From Falsiroseomonas sp050563545 (GTDB taxonomy: Bacteria > Pseudomonadota > Alphaproteobacteria > Acetobacterales > Acetobacteraceae), in NCBI RefSeq assembly GCF_050563545.1, contig NZ_JBNXUM010000016.1, positions 62,001 to 126,000 of the forward strand: DNA of 64,000 nucleotides. Reading direction: 5' to 3'. The notes under the pieces are model-generated. The model saw only the letters and a list, made by a program, of their open reading frames with translations. It was not told the origin of the DNA and made no database searches. Shown one piece after another: positions 17,654 to 26,571 of this stretch (positions are counted from its first letter, which is position 1; every line of letters begins with the position of its first letter). A program made the position numbers and the translations under genes.

Positions 17654-18661
17654 CATCGCGGCCAGGCGTTGCGCGGCCTCGGCGATCGCGGCCTCGCCGT
17701 GGTGGCGTTCGACATGGCGGCGCGCCGCCGCGCCCATCACGCGCCGCAGCGTCTCGTCCTCCAGCAGCAGGCGCACGGCATGCGGCAGGCCGGCCTCGCC
17801 CACCAGCAGGCCCGCCTCGGGCGGGATCCCGCCGGGCAGGGTGTCGCGGAAGGCGATGACGGGCAGGCCGCAGGCCATTGCCTCGATGGCAGCGCGCGGC
17901 AGCCCGTCGCCGCGGGAGGTGTGCACCATCAGCCGCGACCGGCGCAGCACCTCGAAGACGCGGGCATGCTCGACATGGCCGAAGAAGCGGACCTGGCCGG
18001 CATGGCGCGCGGCGCGCACGGCCTCGCGCAGCGCCGGCAGCCGCTTGCCTCCGCCGACAAGGGCGATGCGGCGCTTCGCGGCGAAGGGCAGCAGCGCGGC
18101 CTGGTTCTTCCGCTCGTCCGCGAAGGTGCCGACATTTACGATGTCGAAATCAGGCGCCTCGGCTGGCGTGCCGTCGCCGGCCAGCGTCCAGTCTACCCAT
18201 TTCGGCAGCACCATCGCGCCGCCTTCGGCGAGATGGCGCGGGAAGTGGCGCGCCAGCTGTTCCTCATACTCGGCGAGTACGAGTGCGGCGCTGTCCAGGA
18301 TCGCGTCGCGCACGCTGCCGCCGACGATGAAGCCGTGGCGCGTCTCGCCGAGGGCGGCCTGGGTATCCGCCGCGACGCGGTAGCCCAGCCCCTTGTAGAG
18401 CACGAAATCAGGCCGCCAGGCCGCCAGCGACCGGCGCAGCGCCGCCGAGACCATCGCGGGGCGCTTCAGGGCGGGATCGTCGGCAGGGCAATAGGTCACG
18501 GGCACGCCCGTCTCCGGCTCCTCCTCGACCTGCTCGCCGGCATGCATGCGCCAGATCCGCGCCTCGATCCCGGCCTCGGCCAATGCGCGGCACAGTGCGA
18601 TCTCGCGCGTGCCGCCGCGCATGGAGCGGTTCGCGCTGCACATCACCAGCGCCAGGCGCAT
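17639..18661 (-). CDS. Glycosyltransferase, GT4-like
   Basis: A 340-residue GT-B type glycosyltransferase, probably moving a sugar from a nucleotide donor in surface-glycan assembly. The N-terminal acceptor half begins with MRLALVMCSANRSMRGGTRE. The donor half contains IVNVGTFADERKNQAALLPF and GKRLPALREAVRAARHAG. The EX7E region reads GDGLPRAAIEAMACGLPVIAF, with Asp in place of the first Glu. It lies 4 bp downstream of another GT4 gene on the same strand, at the end of the run that starts with cysQ. Donor and acceptor cannot be predicted. Confidence 0.8.
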   Translation of the reverse strand: MRLALVMCSANRSMRGGTREIALCRALAEAGIEARIWRMHAGEQVEEEPETGVPVTYCPADDPALKRPAMVSAALRRSLAAWRPDFVLYKGLGYRVAADTQAALGETRHGFIVGGSVRDAILDSAALVLAEYEEQLARHFPRHLAEGGAMVLPKWVDWTLAGDGTPAEAPDFDIVNVGTFADERKNQAALLPFAAKRRIALVGGGKRLPALREAVRAARHAGQVRFFGHVEHARVFEVLRRSRLMVHTSRGDGLPRAAIEAMACGLPVIAFRDTLPGGIPPEAGLLVGEAGLPHAVRLLLEDETLRRVMGAAARRHVERHHGEAAIAEAAQRLAAMLRAL

Positions 18662-18665
18662 CGGG

Positions 18666-19931
18666 CTACTCCGCCGCGCGGGCGTCGGGCTGCGGCGGGG
18701 CGAAGGCCCGGTCCAGGGCGCGGAGAAACGTCTCGCGCCCCGTCGTGTCGCGCAGGCTGGTCGCCAGCGCGGCGCGGCGCGCGGGATCGGCGGCCTCGGC
18801 CATGGCGCGCGCCAGATCCACCGGCGACGCCCTCCGGAAATGCAGCCCGTCCACGCCGTTCTCGACCTTCTCCGCCATGCCGCCGATGTCGGCGACGATC
18901 AGCGGCGTGCCGGCCCGCTTCGCCTCCTGGATCACGACGGGCGAGTTCTCCCACCAGATCGAGGGCACGACGACCCAGCCGACGTCGCGCATCAGGGCGA
19001 TCGCGTCCGCAGAATCGTAGCGGCCGGCGAAAGTCAGGGACGGCCCGGCCTCGGCGATCAGGGGCTCGAGCTCGGGAAACATCTTGATCGTGTCGGAAGC
19101 CTCGGCGCCGAAGACGGTGACGGTGATGGCGGGGTTCGCGCGGCGCGCCAGCGGCAGGGCGCGTAGCAGGATGTCGAGCCCCTTGTAGGGCGTGGCCGTG
19201 CCGAAATAGCCGAAGCGCTGCGCCAGCACCGCGGCATCACCGGCGGCGCGCGGCTCGGCCATCGCGGCCTCGCCGAGGTAGTTCTCGATCACGCTGGCGG
19301 GGCGCCCGGCAAGTCCCCAGGCCTCGTAGCGTCCACGGATGAAGGCGCTGGGATAGACCAGGTGATCGAAGCGCCGCAGGACGGACAGCATCGCGGCCTT
19401 GCGGAAGGCCAGCCGTTCCAGCGTCTCCTGCGGGAAGCAGGCCAGGCATTCCAGCGGGCTTTCCTGCCGGCAGAGCTCACGCCCCCGCGTCTTCAGCATC
19501 TGGCCGTCGCGGATGCAGATCGCGAGCATCTCGTGCAGCGACATCACGAAGCGCGCGTCCGGCCGCGCCTCCATGAGGTCGGCGATCAGATCGAGACCGA
19601 CGCGCCAGTAGTGATGCAGGTGATAGACCCCGACATCGAGCCCGGCGAGAAAGTCCACGACCTGCCGGCGCTGCCAGGCGTCGTCCCAGCCCAGCAGGTC
19701 CTTCGCCATGCCGGCGAAGCTGTAGACCCATTCGTCGGTGGCGAACCGCATCACCGTCTCGATCGGGCGCTGCGCGGCATAGGCCGTCCCGACCTCGTTC
19801 GCGGCGACGAAGATCGCGCGGCGGCCGGTGCTCCGCAGCGCCTCGGTCTGGCGGTGCGCGGCGAGTTCGCCGCCGCCCTTGGAGAAGGCGGGATGCGAGT
19901 GCGAGAGGATGCAGATGGCGGGCTCAGCCAT
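18666..19931 (-). CDS. Glycosyltransferase family 4 protein
   Basis: A 421-residue GT-B glycosyltransferase. The N-terminus, CILSHSHPAFSKGGGELAAH, carries the glycine-rich acceptor-side loop. The donor domain has YFGTATPYKGLDILLRALPL (about residue 235), VTVFGAEAS and the canonical EX7E motif in WWENSPVVIQEAKRAGTPLI. The HHYWRVGLDLIADL segment resembles those seen in exopolysaccharide GT4 enzymes. Its start overlaps the end of the upstream 510-residue gene by 8 bp, and it is followed after 4 bp by another glycosyltransferase, so all three are likely co-translated. Confidence 0.88.
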   Translation of the reverse strand: MAEPAICILSHSHPAFSKGGGELAAHRQTEALRSTGRRAIFVAANEVGTAYAAQRPIETVMRFATDEWVYSFAGMAKDLLGWDDAWQRRQVVDFLAGLDVGVYHLHHYWRVGLDLIADLMEARPDARFVMSLHEMLAICIRDGQMLKTRGRELCRQESPLECLACFPQETLERLAFRKAAMLSVLRRFDHLVYPSAFIRGRYEAWGLAGRPASVIENYLGEAAMAEPRAAGDAAVLAQRFGYFGTATPYKGLDILLRALPLARRANPAITVTVFGAEASDTIKMFPELEPLIAEAGPSLTFAGRYDSADAIALMRDVGWVVVPSIWWENSPVVIQEAKRAGTPLIVADIGGMAEKVENGVDGLHFRRASPVDLARAMAEAADPARRAALATSLRDTTGRETFLRALDRAFAPPQPDARAAE

Positions 19932-21456
19932 GCGCGGCCTCCCTCGGCGCCGATGTCGCGGTCCAGAGCCGCTCGAGATGCGCGTTCACCATCTCCCCGG
20001 CATGGCGGTTCGCCCAGTCGCGCTGGATCGGCGCGAAGCGGCCGCCCCGCCGCGCGATCAGCAGGCGGTGCAGGCTGTCCGTGAGTTCCGGCGCGCAGCC
20101 CGCCGCGGCGTGCAGGGCGAGCAGCCGCGCCGTCTCGCCGGCCTGCAGCGGGCGGGCGAAGGCCGTGCCGGGATCGCCGGCGATGACCGCGGCGGCATAG
20201 GCGGCGGCGTCGATGGCGTGCACGCCGGCGCGCCCCGCGGCATCCCGCAGGGCCGCGGCGGCCTCCACGCCGACCAGGACCTCGACGCGGCCGCGGCGGG
20301 CGAAGACCTGGGCGGTGTCGTCGGCGGCGGCGCCGATCACGACGACGCGGTCGCAGCGCTGCTCGATGGCCTCGGCCGTGACGTGGAACAGGCGGGCCGC
20401 AGCGGAGTCGTCGGCGCCGAGTATTAACGCCAGGCGCGGCAGCGCCGCGCTGTCGCCCGCCGGCCCGGCCAGCGCGTCCAGCACCGGCAGGAAGGCGGCC
20501 TCGCGACGCGCAACGAGGCGGCGCAGCCACTCCAGCCCGGCCGAGGCGATCGCCTCCACCGGGACGACGACCGAGGCCGCCGTGGTCCGGCAGGCGAGGT
20601 CGAGGACGACCGGCACCGTGGCCTCGGCGGGCTGGCAGCGTATGCAGACCGCCTGGCCCGGCGCGGTCTCGGCCCGCAGCACGATCTCCAGCACATGCAG
20701 CCGGTCCACCGCGGCCGGGTCGATCCGGCCGTAGAAGCCGAGCGCGGCGGGCAGGCGCGCGGCCTCGGCGTCGGCGAAGGGCAGGGGGACAGGCTCGGCG
20801 ATGCCGTTCGCGGCGCGGAGCCAGCCGATCGCGACCGCTTCCACCGTGGCGTCGGCCGGCAGCACGCCGGGGAAGCGCAGCATGGCCACGACCTCGCCGG
20901 CGGCGGTGGCGAGCGCCTCGGCCTCCGCGACGGGGCCGAGCGCCTCGGCGCGGCCGCGCAGCGCGGGCAGGCCGGCCAGCCAGTCCGCGAAGGCGCCGAA
21001 GGGCCGGCCGAGATGGCTCAGCAGCGAGTGCAGGGCGGGCACGTCGCGCGCGGTCCGCAGCAGGCCGAAGCCGATGCCGGCGCGTTCGTCCGCGATGGGG
21101 GCGAGGAGATCGGTCCCGACCCGCTCGTCCAGCAGGTCGGCCGCGACCTGGAGCGGCCCGGCGGCGAGCGTCAGCGCCAGCGCCGCGGGGTTCGGCGGCA
21201 CCTCCGCGAGCAGCGCGAAGCCGCGCGCGCCCGCAAGGCGGGGTTCGGAGGGGCGCACATCGGGGCGGTCGTGGTGGCTGCAGTGAAGCAGCCTGCATTC
21301 GCCGGCGGCGCCGGCGACCGAAAGCTCGGTCTCCACCCCGCGCGGCGTGACCATCCAGCCGAGGACGATCATCCGCCCGGGCGAGAGCATCGCGACGGCG
21401 TCCAGGCCGAGTTGCAGCGTGTCATCGAGATGGACGTGCACCGGCTTCCCCGACAT
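19924..21456 (-). CDS. Large unrecognised protein in the glycan operon
   Basis: A 510-residue soluble protein rich in Ala, Leu and Arg, which I do not recognise. The N-terminal half reads as beta-strands (GRMIVLGWMVTPRGVETEL) with no signal peptide or membrane helix. The C-terminal half (from about residue 340) has a Rossmann-like look: ALILGADDSAAARLFH, DRVVVIGAAADD and VEVLVGVEAAAALRDAAG. The late part resembles the style of the DUF6212-like protein at 28953-30689, though no clear motif is shared. It overlaps the downstream GT4 gene by 8 bp and lies 80 bp after cysQ. Confidence 0.55.
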   Translation of the reverse strand: MSGKPVHVHLDDTLQLGLDAVAMLSPGRMIVLGWMVTPRGVETELSVAGAAGECRLLHCSHHDRPDVRPSEPRLAGARGFALLAEVPPNPAALALTLAAGPLQVAADLLDERVGTDLLAPIADERAGIGFGLLRTARDVPALHSLLSHLGRPFGAFADWLAGLPALRGRAEALGPVAEAEALATAAGEVVAMLRFPGVLPADATVEAVAIGWLRAANGIAEPVPLPFADAEAARLPAALGFYGRIDPAAVDRLHVLEIVLRAETAPGQAVCIRCQPAEATVPVVLDLACRTTAASVVVPVEAIASAGLEWLRRLVARREAAFLPVLDALAGPAGDSAALPRLALILGADDSAAARLFHVTAEAIEQRCDRVVVIGAAADDTAQVFARRGRVEVLVGVEAAAALRDAAGRAGVHAIDAAAYAAAVIAGDPGTAFARPLQAGETARLLALHAAAGCAPELTDSLHRLLIARRGGRFAPIQRDWANRHAGEMVNAHLERLWTATSAPREAAHG

Positions 21457-21536
21457 GGCCTCCGAATTGGCGCGCGACGCCGCCGACAGGATGCGCCGGG
21501 GCCGGCCTTGTCAACCGCGGCGTGGGCCGCAGCTCT

Positions 21537-22322
21537 TCATTCCGCTCCCCAGGCGATGAAGGGACCGTTGCGGAAGGTCGGCGCCTTGCCATAGGCGAAG
21601 GGCGCGCCCTCCGGCGTCTCGACCTTGCCGCCGGCGGCTTCCAGCACGGCCTGGCCGGCGGCGGTGTCCCATTCGAAGGTCTCGCCGAAGCGTGGATAGA
21701 CGTCCGCCAGCCCCTCTGCGACGAGGCAGAACTTGATGGAGGAGCCCATCGAGCGCCGCTCCGACACGCCGAGGCGCATCAGGAACGTCTCCGTGGTGGC
21801 GTCGGAATGCGACCGGCTGGCGACGGCGACGAGGCCCTGGCTCGGGCGCGGCCGCGCGCGAATCGGCCGCCAGGCGATGGCGGCGGGATCCTGGCCCGGC
21901 GTCAGCTCGCCCGTCGCGGCGCCGGTGCCCTTCACGCCCGTCCAGATCCGCCCGATCGCCGGGGCATACACCACGCCGCAGGCCGGGCGGTTGCCGATGA
22001 GCAGGGCGATGTTGACGGTGAACTCGCCCGTTGCGCCCAGGAACTCCCGCGTCCCGTCCAGCGGATCCACCAGCACGAAGGGCACGCCCGGCGGCGGCGG
22101 TGGCTTCGACAGGTCTTCCTCGGACACCACCGCGACGTCGGGAGCGACCCGGGCGAGGCCGGCGGCGATCACCTGCTCCGAGGCGATGTCCGCCTCGGTG
22201 AGCGGGCTGCCGTCGTCCTTCGTCCCCGTTACATGCGGGCGGGAGCGGACCTCCATCACGCGCGCCCCGGCCGCGGCGGCGATCTCCACCAGGCGGGGCA
22301 GCAGGGCGGCGGGGTCGGGCAT
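21537..22322 (-). CDS. cysQ: 3'(2'),5'-bisphosphate nucleotidase
   Basis: A 261-residue magnesium-dependent, lithium-sensitive phosphatase of the inositol monophosphatase superfamily. It hydrolyses PAP, the by-product of PAPS use, to AMP. Metal-binding motifs are VSEEDLS (about residue 64), VDPLDGTREFLG (about 84-95) and WDTAAGQAVLEAAGG (about 209). The DGTREF form is typical of CysQ rather than inositol monophosphatase. It heads a minus-strand run with three glycan genes and is divergent from the cysN-cysC fusion across 185 bp. That context suggests it clears PAP produced by the sulfotransferase at 24377-25174. Confidence 0.93.
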   Translation of the reverse strand: MPDPAALLPRLVEIAAAAGARVMEVRSRPHVTGTKDDGSPLTEADIASEQVIAAGLARVAPDVAVVSEEDLSKPPPPPGVPFVLVDPLDGTREFLGATGEFTVNIALLIGNRPACGVVYAPAIGRIWTGVKGTGAATGELTPGQDPAAIAWRPIRARPRPSQGLVAVASRSHSDATTETFLMRLGVSERRSMGSSIKFCLVAEGLADVYPRFGETFEWDTAAGQAVLEAAGGKVETPEGAPFAYGKAPTFRNGPFIAWGAE

Positions 22323-22507
22323 CGCGGTCCTTGGCAGGGCGGGCAGCCGCCGGACGGGCCGTATCTTGCGGCCCGCGGCTCGGCCGTGGGATAGCCGAAC
22401 TCGGCTGCGCTTGCACCCGGCCGCGCCGAATTTTCCGGACCCGGGCAGCGATTCCTCAAGGGATCGCGTGCCCCGATCGCGACGGCCGACAGAGGATGGC
22501 GACGACG

Positions 22508-24373
22508 ATGGACATGCATCCGCCCGGCGCGGTGTCGCAGGGGCTGCTACGCTTTCTCACATGCGGGTCGGTGGATGACGGCAAGTCCACCCTGATCGGC
22601 CGGCTTCTCTTCGAGTCGCGGCAGATCATGGAAGACACGCTGGCCACCATCGAGAAGGACAGCCGAAAGCACGGCACGCTGGGCGAGGAGGTCGACCTCG
22701 CCCTGCTGGTGGACGGGCTGGAGGCCGAGCGGCAGCAGGGCATCACCATCGACGTCGCCTACCGCTTCTTCGCGACCCCGAGGCGCAGCTTCATCGTTGC
22801 CGACACGCCGGGGCACGAGCAGTACACCCGCAACATGGCGACCGGTGCGTCGAATTCCGACCTCGCCATCATCCTCTGCGACGCGCGCAAGGGCGTGCTG
22901 ACGCAGACGCGCCGCCACACCTTCATCTGCTCGCTGCTCGGCATCCGCCATGTCGTGCTGGCCGTGAACAAGATGGACCTGGTGAACTGGGACGAGGCGA
23001 CTTTCGACCGGATCGTCGGCGACTGGGCGACCTTCGCGGCCGGCCTCGGCTTCCAGACGCTGACGCCCATTCCGGTCTCCGCCCGCTTCGGCGACAACGT
23101 GACGGAGCGCAGCGGCAACGCGCCGTGGTATCGCGGCCCGACGCTGCTGCAGCACCTGGAAGCCGTGGATGTCGAGCACGAGGCCGCCGGCAAGCCCTTC
23201 CGCTTTCCCGTGCAATGGGTGAACCGGCCGGACCTGGATTTCCGCGGCGTCGCAGGCACCGTCGCCTCCGGGCGGATCGCGGTGGGCGACGGCGTGGTTG
23301 TCGCGGCGTCGGGCCGGCAGAGCCGTGTCGCGCGCATCCTTGGCCCGGATGGCGACCAGCAGGCCGCCGGCGCCGGCGAGGCGGTGACGATCTGCCTCGC
23401 CGACGAGGTGGATGTCGCGCGCGGCGACGTCCTCGCTCCGCTCGCCGACCGGCCTGAGGTCGCGGACCAGCTTGCCGCGCATGTCCTCTGGATGGACGAA
23501 GAGGCGATGCTGCCGGGCCGGCAGTACCTCGCGCGCTTCGGGACGACGTGGACCCAGGCCTCGGTCACCGCGATCAAGCACCGCGTGGACGTCAACACGC
23601 TGGAGCAGCAACCGGCCAAGCGCCTCGAGCTGAACGAAATCGCGGTGTGCAACCTCTCGCTGGCCGGCCGCGTGCCGCTCGACGCCTATGCCGACAACCG
23701 CGCGACGGGCGGCTTCATCCTGGTGGACCGCTACACCAACCGCACGGCCGCGGCGGGGATGGTGCAGTTCGCGCTGCGACGCGCGACAAACATCCATGCC
23801 GAGCACTTCCTGGTGGACAAGGCTGCGCGCGCGGCGCTGGACCACCAGAAGCCGCTGGTGCTGTGGTTCACGGGCCTGTCGGGCTCCGGCAAGTCAACCA
23901 TCGCCAAGCTGGTGGAGCAGGCGCTGCATGCGGATGGGCGGCACACCTATTCGCTCGACGGCGACAATCTGCGCGGCGGGCTGAACCGCGACCTCGGCTT
24001 CACCGACCAGGACCGCGTGGAGAACATCCGCCGGGTGGGCGAGGTTGCGAAGCTCTTCGTGGATGCCGGGCTCATCGTGCTCTGCAGCTTCATCTCGCCC
24101 TTCCGCGCGGAGCGGCGGATGGTGCGCGAGCTCATGCAGCAGGGCGAGTTCATCGAGGTCTTCGTGGATACGCCGATCGAGGAATGCATCAGGCGCGATC
24201 CCAAGGGGCTCTACGCGAAGGCGATGCGCGGCGCGATCCAGAACTTCACCGGCGTGTCCTCGTCCTACGAGCCGCCGGAGGCGCCGGAGCTGCGCCTCGA
24301 CACCGTCGGCCGCACGCCGGAACAGGCGGCCGAGCTCGTGCTGGCGCATGTCCGCGGGCTGATCGAGGGCTGA
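22508..24373 (+). CDS. cysNC: Bifunctional sulfate adenylyltransferase subunit 1 / adenylylsulfate kinase
   Basis: A 621-residue fusion that makes PAPS. Residues 1 to about 430 are the CysN GTPase: P-loop GSVDDGKST (20-28), DTPGHEQYTRNMATGAS and NKMDLVNW. Residues from about 440 on are APS kinase with P-loop FTGLSGSGKST (about 455) and SLDGDNLRGGLNRDLGF. The layout equals rhizobial NodQ. I chose ATG 22508, with AGAGG at 22491-22495 upstream; ATG 22496 is the alternative but has no spacing for that site. CysN needs CysD, which is not adjacent here. The sulfotransferase gene starts 3 bp after its stop. Confidence 0.94.
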   Translation: MDMHPPGAVSQGLLRFLTCGSVDDGKSTLIGRLLFESRQIMEDTLATIEKDSRKHGTLGEEVDLALLVDGLEAERQQGITIDVAYRFFATPRRSFIVADTPGHEQYTRNMATGASNSDLAIILCDARKGVLTQTRRHTFICSLLGIRHVVLAVNKMDLVNWDEATFDRIVGDWATFAAGLGFQTLTPIPVSARFGDNVTERSGNAPWYRGPTLLQHLEAVDVEHEAAGKPFRFPVQWVNRPDLDFRGVAGTVASGRIAVGDGVVVAASGRQSRVARILGPDGDQQAAGAGEAVTICLADEVDVARGDVLAPLADRPEVADQLAAHVLWMDEEAMLPGRQYLARFGTTWTQASVTAIKHRVDVNTLEQQPAKRLELNEIAVCNLSLAGRVPLDAYADNRATGGFILVDRYTNRTAAAGMVQFALRRATNIHAEHFLVDKAARAALDHQKPLVLWFTGLSGSGKSTIAKLVEQALHADGRHTYSLDGDNLRGGLNRDLGFTDQDRVENIRRVGEVAKLFVDAGLIVLCSFISPFRAERRMVRELMQQGEFIEVFVDTPIEECIRRDPKGLYAKAMRGAIQNFTGVSSSYEPPEAPELRLDTVGRTPEQAAELVLAHVRGLIEG

Positions 24374-24376
24374 ACG

Positions 24377-25174
24377 ATGGACGCCGCGCGCCGCCCCATG
24401 GAACTGCTGCTGGCCGGCCGCTTCGACGCGTACTTCAGCGCCGCGGCGCTCGGCGACGGTGCGCTGATCTTCGTCCATGTCCCGAAGACCGCGGGATCGT
24501 CGCTGCGGGGCGAGCTGGTGCGGCGCCTAGCGCCGGCCGTGGACATCGTCGTGGACTACACAGACATGACGCGTCTGTTCCGCGACAAGATGGACGACGC
24601 CGTCAAGGCCTTCCTTGCAGGGCCCGCCGCGGCCGCGCGCTTCGCGACCGGGCACCTGATGGGCCGACACGTCGCCGAGATGCGCACCATGCTGCCGCAG
24701 GCGCGCTTCTTCACCTTCCTGCGCGACCCCGTGGAGCGCGTGCTGTCGGACTACCGCTACCAGCGCTCGCCCAAGCATCCGCCGCATGAGCAGTTCAAGG
24801 CGAAGTACCCGGACCTGCCAGCCTATCTCGACTTCAAGGGGGACCGGAACAAGGCGGCGCAGCACCTGATCGCGCCCGCGGTTCTCGCGGGCCGGGACCC
24901 CGAGGAATGCGCGGACTACCTGCTGCGCACCTACGCCTTCGTCGGCCTGCAGGAGATGTACGCGCTGTCCTTCCGCGCGCTGACCGCGCTGATCGGCGAG
25001 GCGTCGGATCCCACGCTGCGGGAGAACGTCAATCGCGATGCGCCGGACGAGGCGCTGACACCGGAGATCGTCACCCGCATTCGCGCGGACAACGCGATCG
25101 ACGCCGCGCTGTACGATGCCGTCGCGCCGGGCTGGCGGGCGATCGGGAGGGATCTCGCGGCCTTCCTGGCCTGA
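24377..25174 (+). CDS. PAPS-dependent sulfotransferase family 2 protein
   Basis: A 265-residue cytoplasmic sulfotransferase. The 5'-phosphosulfate-binding loop is FVHVPKTAGSSLRGEL (about residues 31-46) and the 3'-phosphate-binding motif is FLRDPVERVLSDYRYQR (about 114-130). Both are standard for the Sulfotransfer_2 (heparan/chondroitin-like) family. Together they indicate transfer of sulfate from PAPS, probably to a sugar hydroxyl. It starts 3 bp after cysNC, which makes the donor, and is followed by a GT2 glycosyltransferase. The acceptor is unknown, but the neighbours argue for a polysaccharide rather than a small molecule. Confidence 0.85.
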   Translation: MDAARRPMELLLAGRFDAYFSAAALGDGALIFVHVPKTAGSSLRGELVRRLAPAVDIVVDYTDMTRLFRDKMDDAVKAFLAGPAAAARFATGHLMGRHVAEMRTMLPQARFFTFLRDPVERVLSDYRYQRSPKHPPHEQFKAKYPDLPAYLDFKGDRNKAAQHLIAPAVLAGRDPEECADYLLRTYAFVGLQEMYALSFRALTALIGEASDPTLRENVNRDAPDEALTPEIVTRIRADNAIDAALYDAVAPGWRAIGRDLAAFLA

Positions 25175-25251
25175 GCGCGGTGGTCCCGGCGCATGCCCGG
25201 ATCGTTGCTGCGGTGCAGAAACCCGCCTCCCCGTGGCGGCGTTGGCGCGCC

Positions 25252-26199
25252 ATGCCGAGCAGCGTCGAACCCATTGTTTCCGTCGTCATCCCCGCCCGCG
25301 ACGCCGCCGGTTTCCTGCCGGCGGCGCTGCGCTCGGCGCAGGACCAGACGCTGCAGGATCTCGAGATCCTGGTCGTGGACGACGGCTCCCGGGATTCCAC
25401 CTGGCCGCTGCTGACCGGCTTCGCGGCGGAGGACCGGCGCATCCGGCCGCTGCGGCGTGCCGTCGCGGGCGGGCCGGCGGCGGCGCGCAACCTCGCCTTC
25501 CGCCAGGCGCGCGGGCGCTGGATTGCGCTGCTCGACGCCGACGACCTCTTCCTGCCGGACCGGCTGGGGCGGCTGGTGCCGCTGGCGGAACGGCTCAACG
25601 CCGACCTGCTGGCGGACGACCTCTTGCGCGTTGATTTCGACACGGGCCTGCCGCTCGGCCGGCACTTCGGCGCGGCCGCCGCCTCCATGAAGCCGATCGG
25701 CTTGGCCGAAATCCTGCGCCGCGACCGGCCGGGTGCGCCGGACGCACCGCCGCGCGCGATCGGCTATGCACAGCCGCTGATCAGGCGCGACCTGCTGCGC
25801 CGCCACGCCATTGGCTACGACGAGAACCTTCCGGCGAGCGAGGATCTCGCCTTCCTGTTCGACTGCGTGGCGGCCGGGGCGCGCTTCATGCTCGCGGCCG
25901 AGGCCTACTACGTCTATCGGCTGCGCACCGGCAGCGTGTCCCGCAGGCCGGGCCTCGCGGCCGCCCAGGCCGCCGCCAACCGGCGGATCGCCCATGTCGC
26001 AATCTCCCTCGGCGACCGGGAGGCCGCGTCGCTGGCGGCCGAGCGGCAGGACGTGCTGGACGGGATGGCGGTCGCCGAGGCCGCGCTGGACGGGCGATGG
26101 CTCGGTGCGCTGTCCCAGGCGCGCTGGCGCTGGCCGCGGCGGCTGGCGACCGACCTGCGTGTCGTGGCCGGGGCGGCCCGGCGGCGCATCGTGGCTTGA
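25252..26199 (+). CDS. Glycosyltransferase family 2 protein
   Basis: A 315-residue GT-A fold glycosyltransferase. SVVIPARDAAGFLPAALRS opens the domain, VVDDGSRDST binds the nucleotide, LLDADDLFLPDR is the DxD metal site (about residues 89-100) and SEDLAFLFDC is the catalytic ED region (about 198). The C-terminal YYVYRLRTGSVSRR is often seen in bacterial exopolysaccharide GT2 enzymes. The frame is open further upstream; I chose ATG 25252 because it directly precedes the domain, although its ribosome-binding site is weak. It is the third gene after cysNC and the sulfotransferase, so it may build the glycan that is sulfated. Confidence 0.87.
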   Translation: MPSSVEPIVSVVIPARDAAGFLPAALRSAQDQTLQDLEILVVDDGSRDSTWPLLTGFAAEDRRIRPLRRAVAGGPAAARNLAFRQARGRWIALLDADDLFLPDRLGRLVPLAERLNADLLADDLLRVDFDTGLPLGRHFGAAAASMKPIGLAEILRRDRPGAPDAPPRAIGYAQPLIRRDLLRRHAIGYDENLPASEDLAFLFDCVAAGARFMLAAEAYYVYRLRTGSVSRRPGLAAAQAAANRRIAHVAISLGDREAASLAAERQDVLDGMAVAEAALDGRWLGALSQARWRWPRRLATDLRVVAGAARRRIVA

Positions 26200-26271
26200 G
26201 GCCCGGCGCCTCTCTCGACCCCGCCGGCCCGTGGGTGCATAGGGCGGGGAGCAGAGCGGAGTGACCCCGAG

Positions 26272-26493
26272 ATGACACCCACCGACATTGCCCGCGTGCA
26301 GGCCTATCTGCGCCGCATCCTCGGCTCGGACCGCGTCACGCTGGTGCCGCCGGCGCGGAAGGGGATGTCGGTCGAGCTGTCGGTGAACGACGAGGTCATC
26401 GGCACGGTGCACCGCGACGACGAGGAGGGCGAGGTCTCCTACGCCGTGCACATCACGGTGTTGGAGGAGGACCTGCCGGCAGCGAGGAAGTAG
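26272..26493 (+). CDS. DUF3126 family protein
   Basis: A 73-residue acidic cytoplasmic protein of unknown function belonging to a small family largely confined to alphaproteobacteria. Characteristic text is VQAYLRRILGSDRVTLV, VNDEVIGTVHRDDEEGE and the SYAVHITVLEEDLP end, predicted as one helix and a three-strand sheet. It is a single gene 72 bp after the GT2 gene and is followed by a palindromic region that probably ends its transcript. No catalytic residues are evident. Confidence 0.88.
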   Translation: MTPTDIARVQAYLRRILGSDRVTLVPPARKGMSVELSVNDEVIGTVHRDDEEGEVSYAVHITVLEEDLPAARK

Positions 26494-26500
26494 ACGCTTT

Positions 26501-26562
26501 CCTCCCCCCTGGCGGGGGAGGGTCAGGCCATCCCGCCCCGCTTGCGCGGGGAGGGACGGCCT
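26501..26562. repeat. Palindromic intergenic element, likely bidirectional terminator
   Basis: Two stems, CCTCCCCC/GGGGGAGG (26501-26508 with 26514-26521) and CCCCGC/GCGGGG (26536-26541 with 26546-26551), lie between two convergent genes. The second is enclosed by AGGCC/GGCCT (26525-26529, 26558-26562). The composition resembles the palindromes at 36109-36200 and 38513-38631. Confidence 0.6.
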
Positions 26563-26571
26563 GGGCCGGGC

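Noticed and set aside
22331..22507. Longer N-terminus for the CysN-CysC fusion
   Set aside because: The frame is open, but the upstream 59 codons lie in the divergent promoter region with cysQ and encode Arg/Ala/Gly text unlike any CysN.
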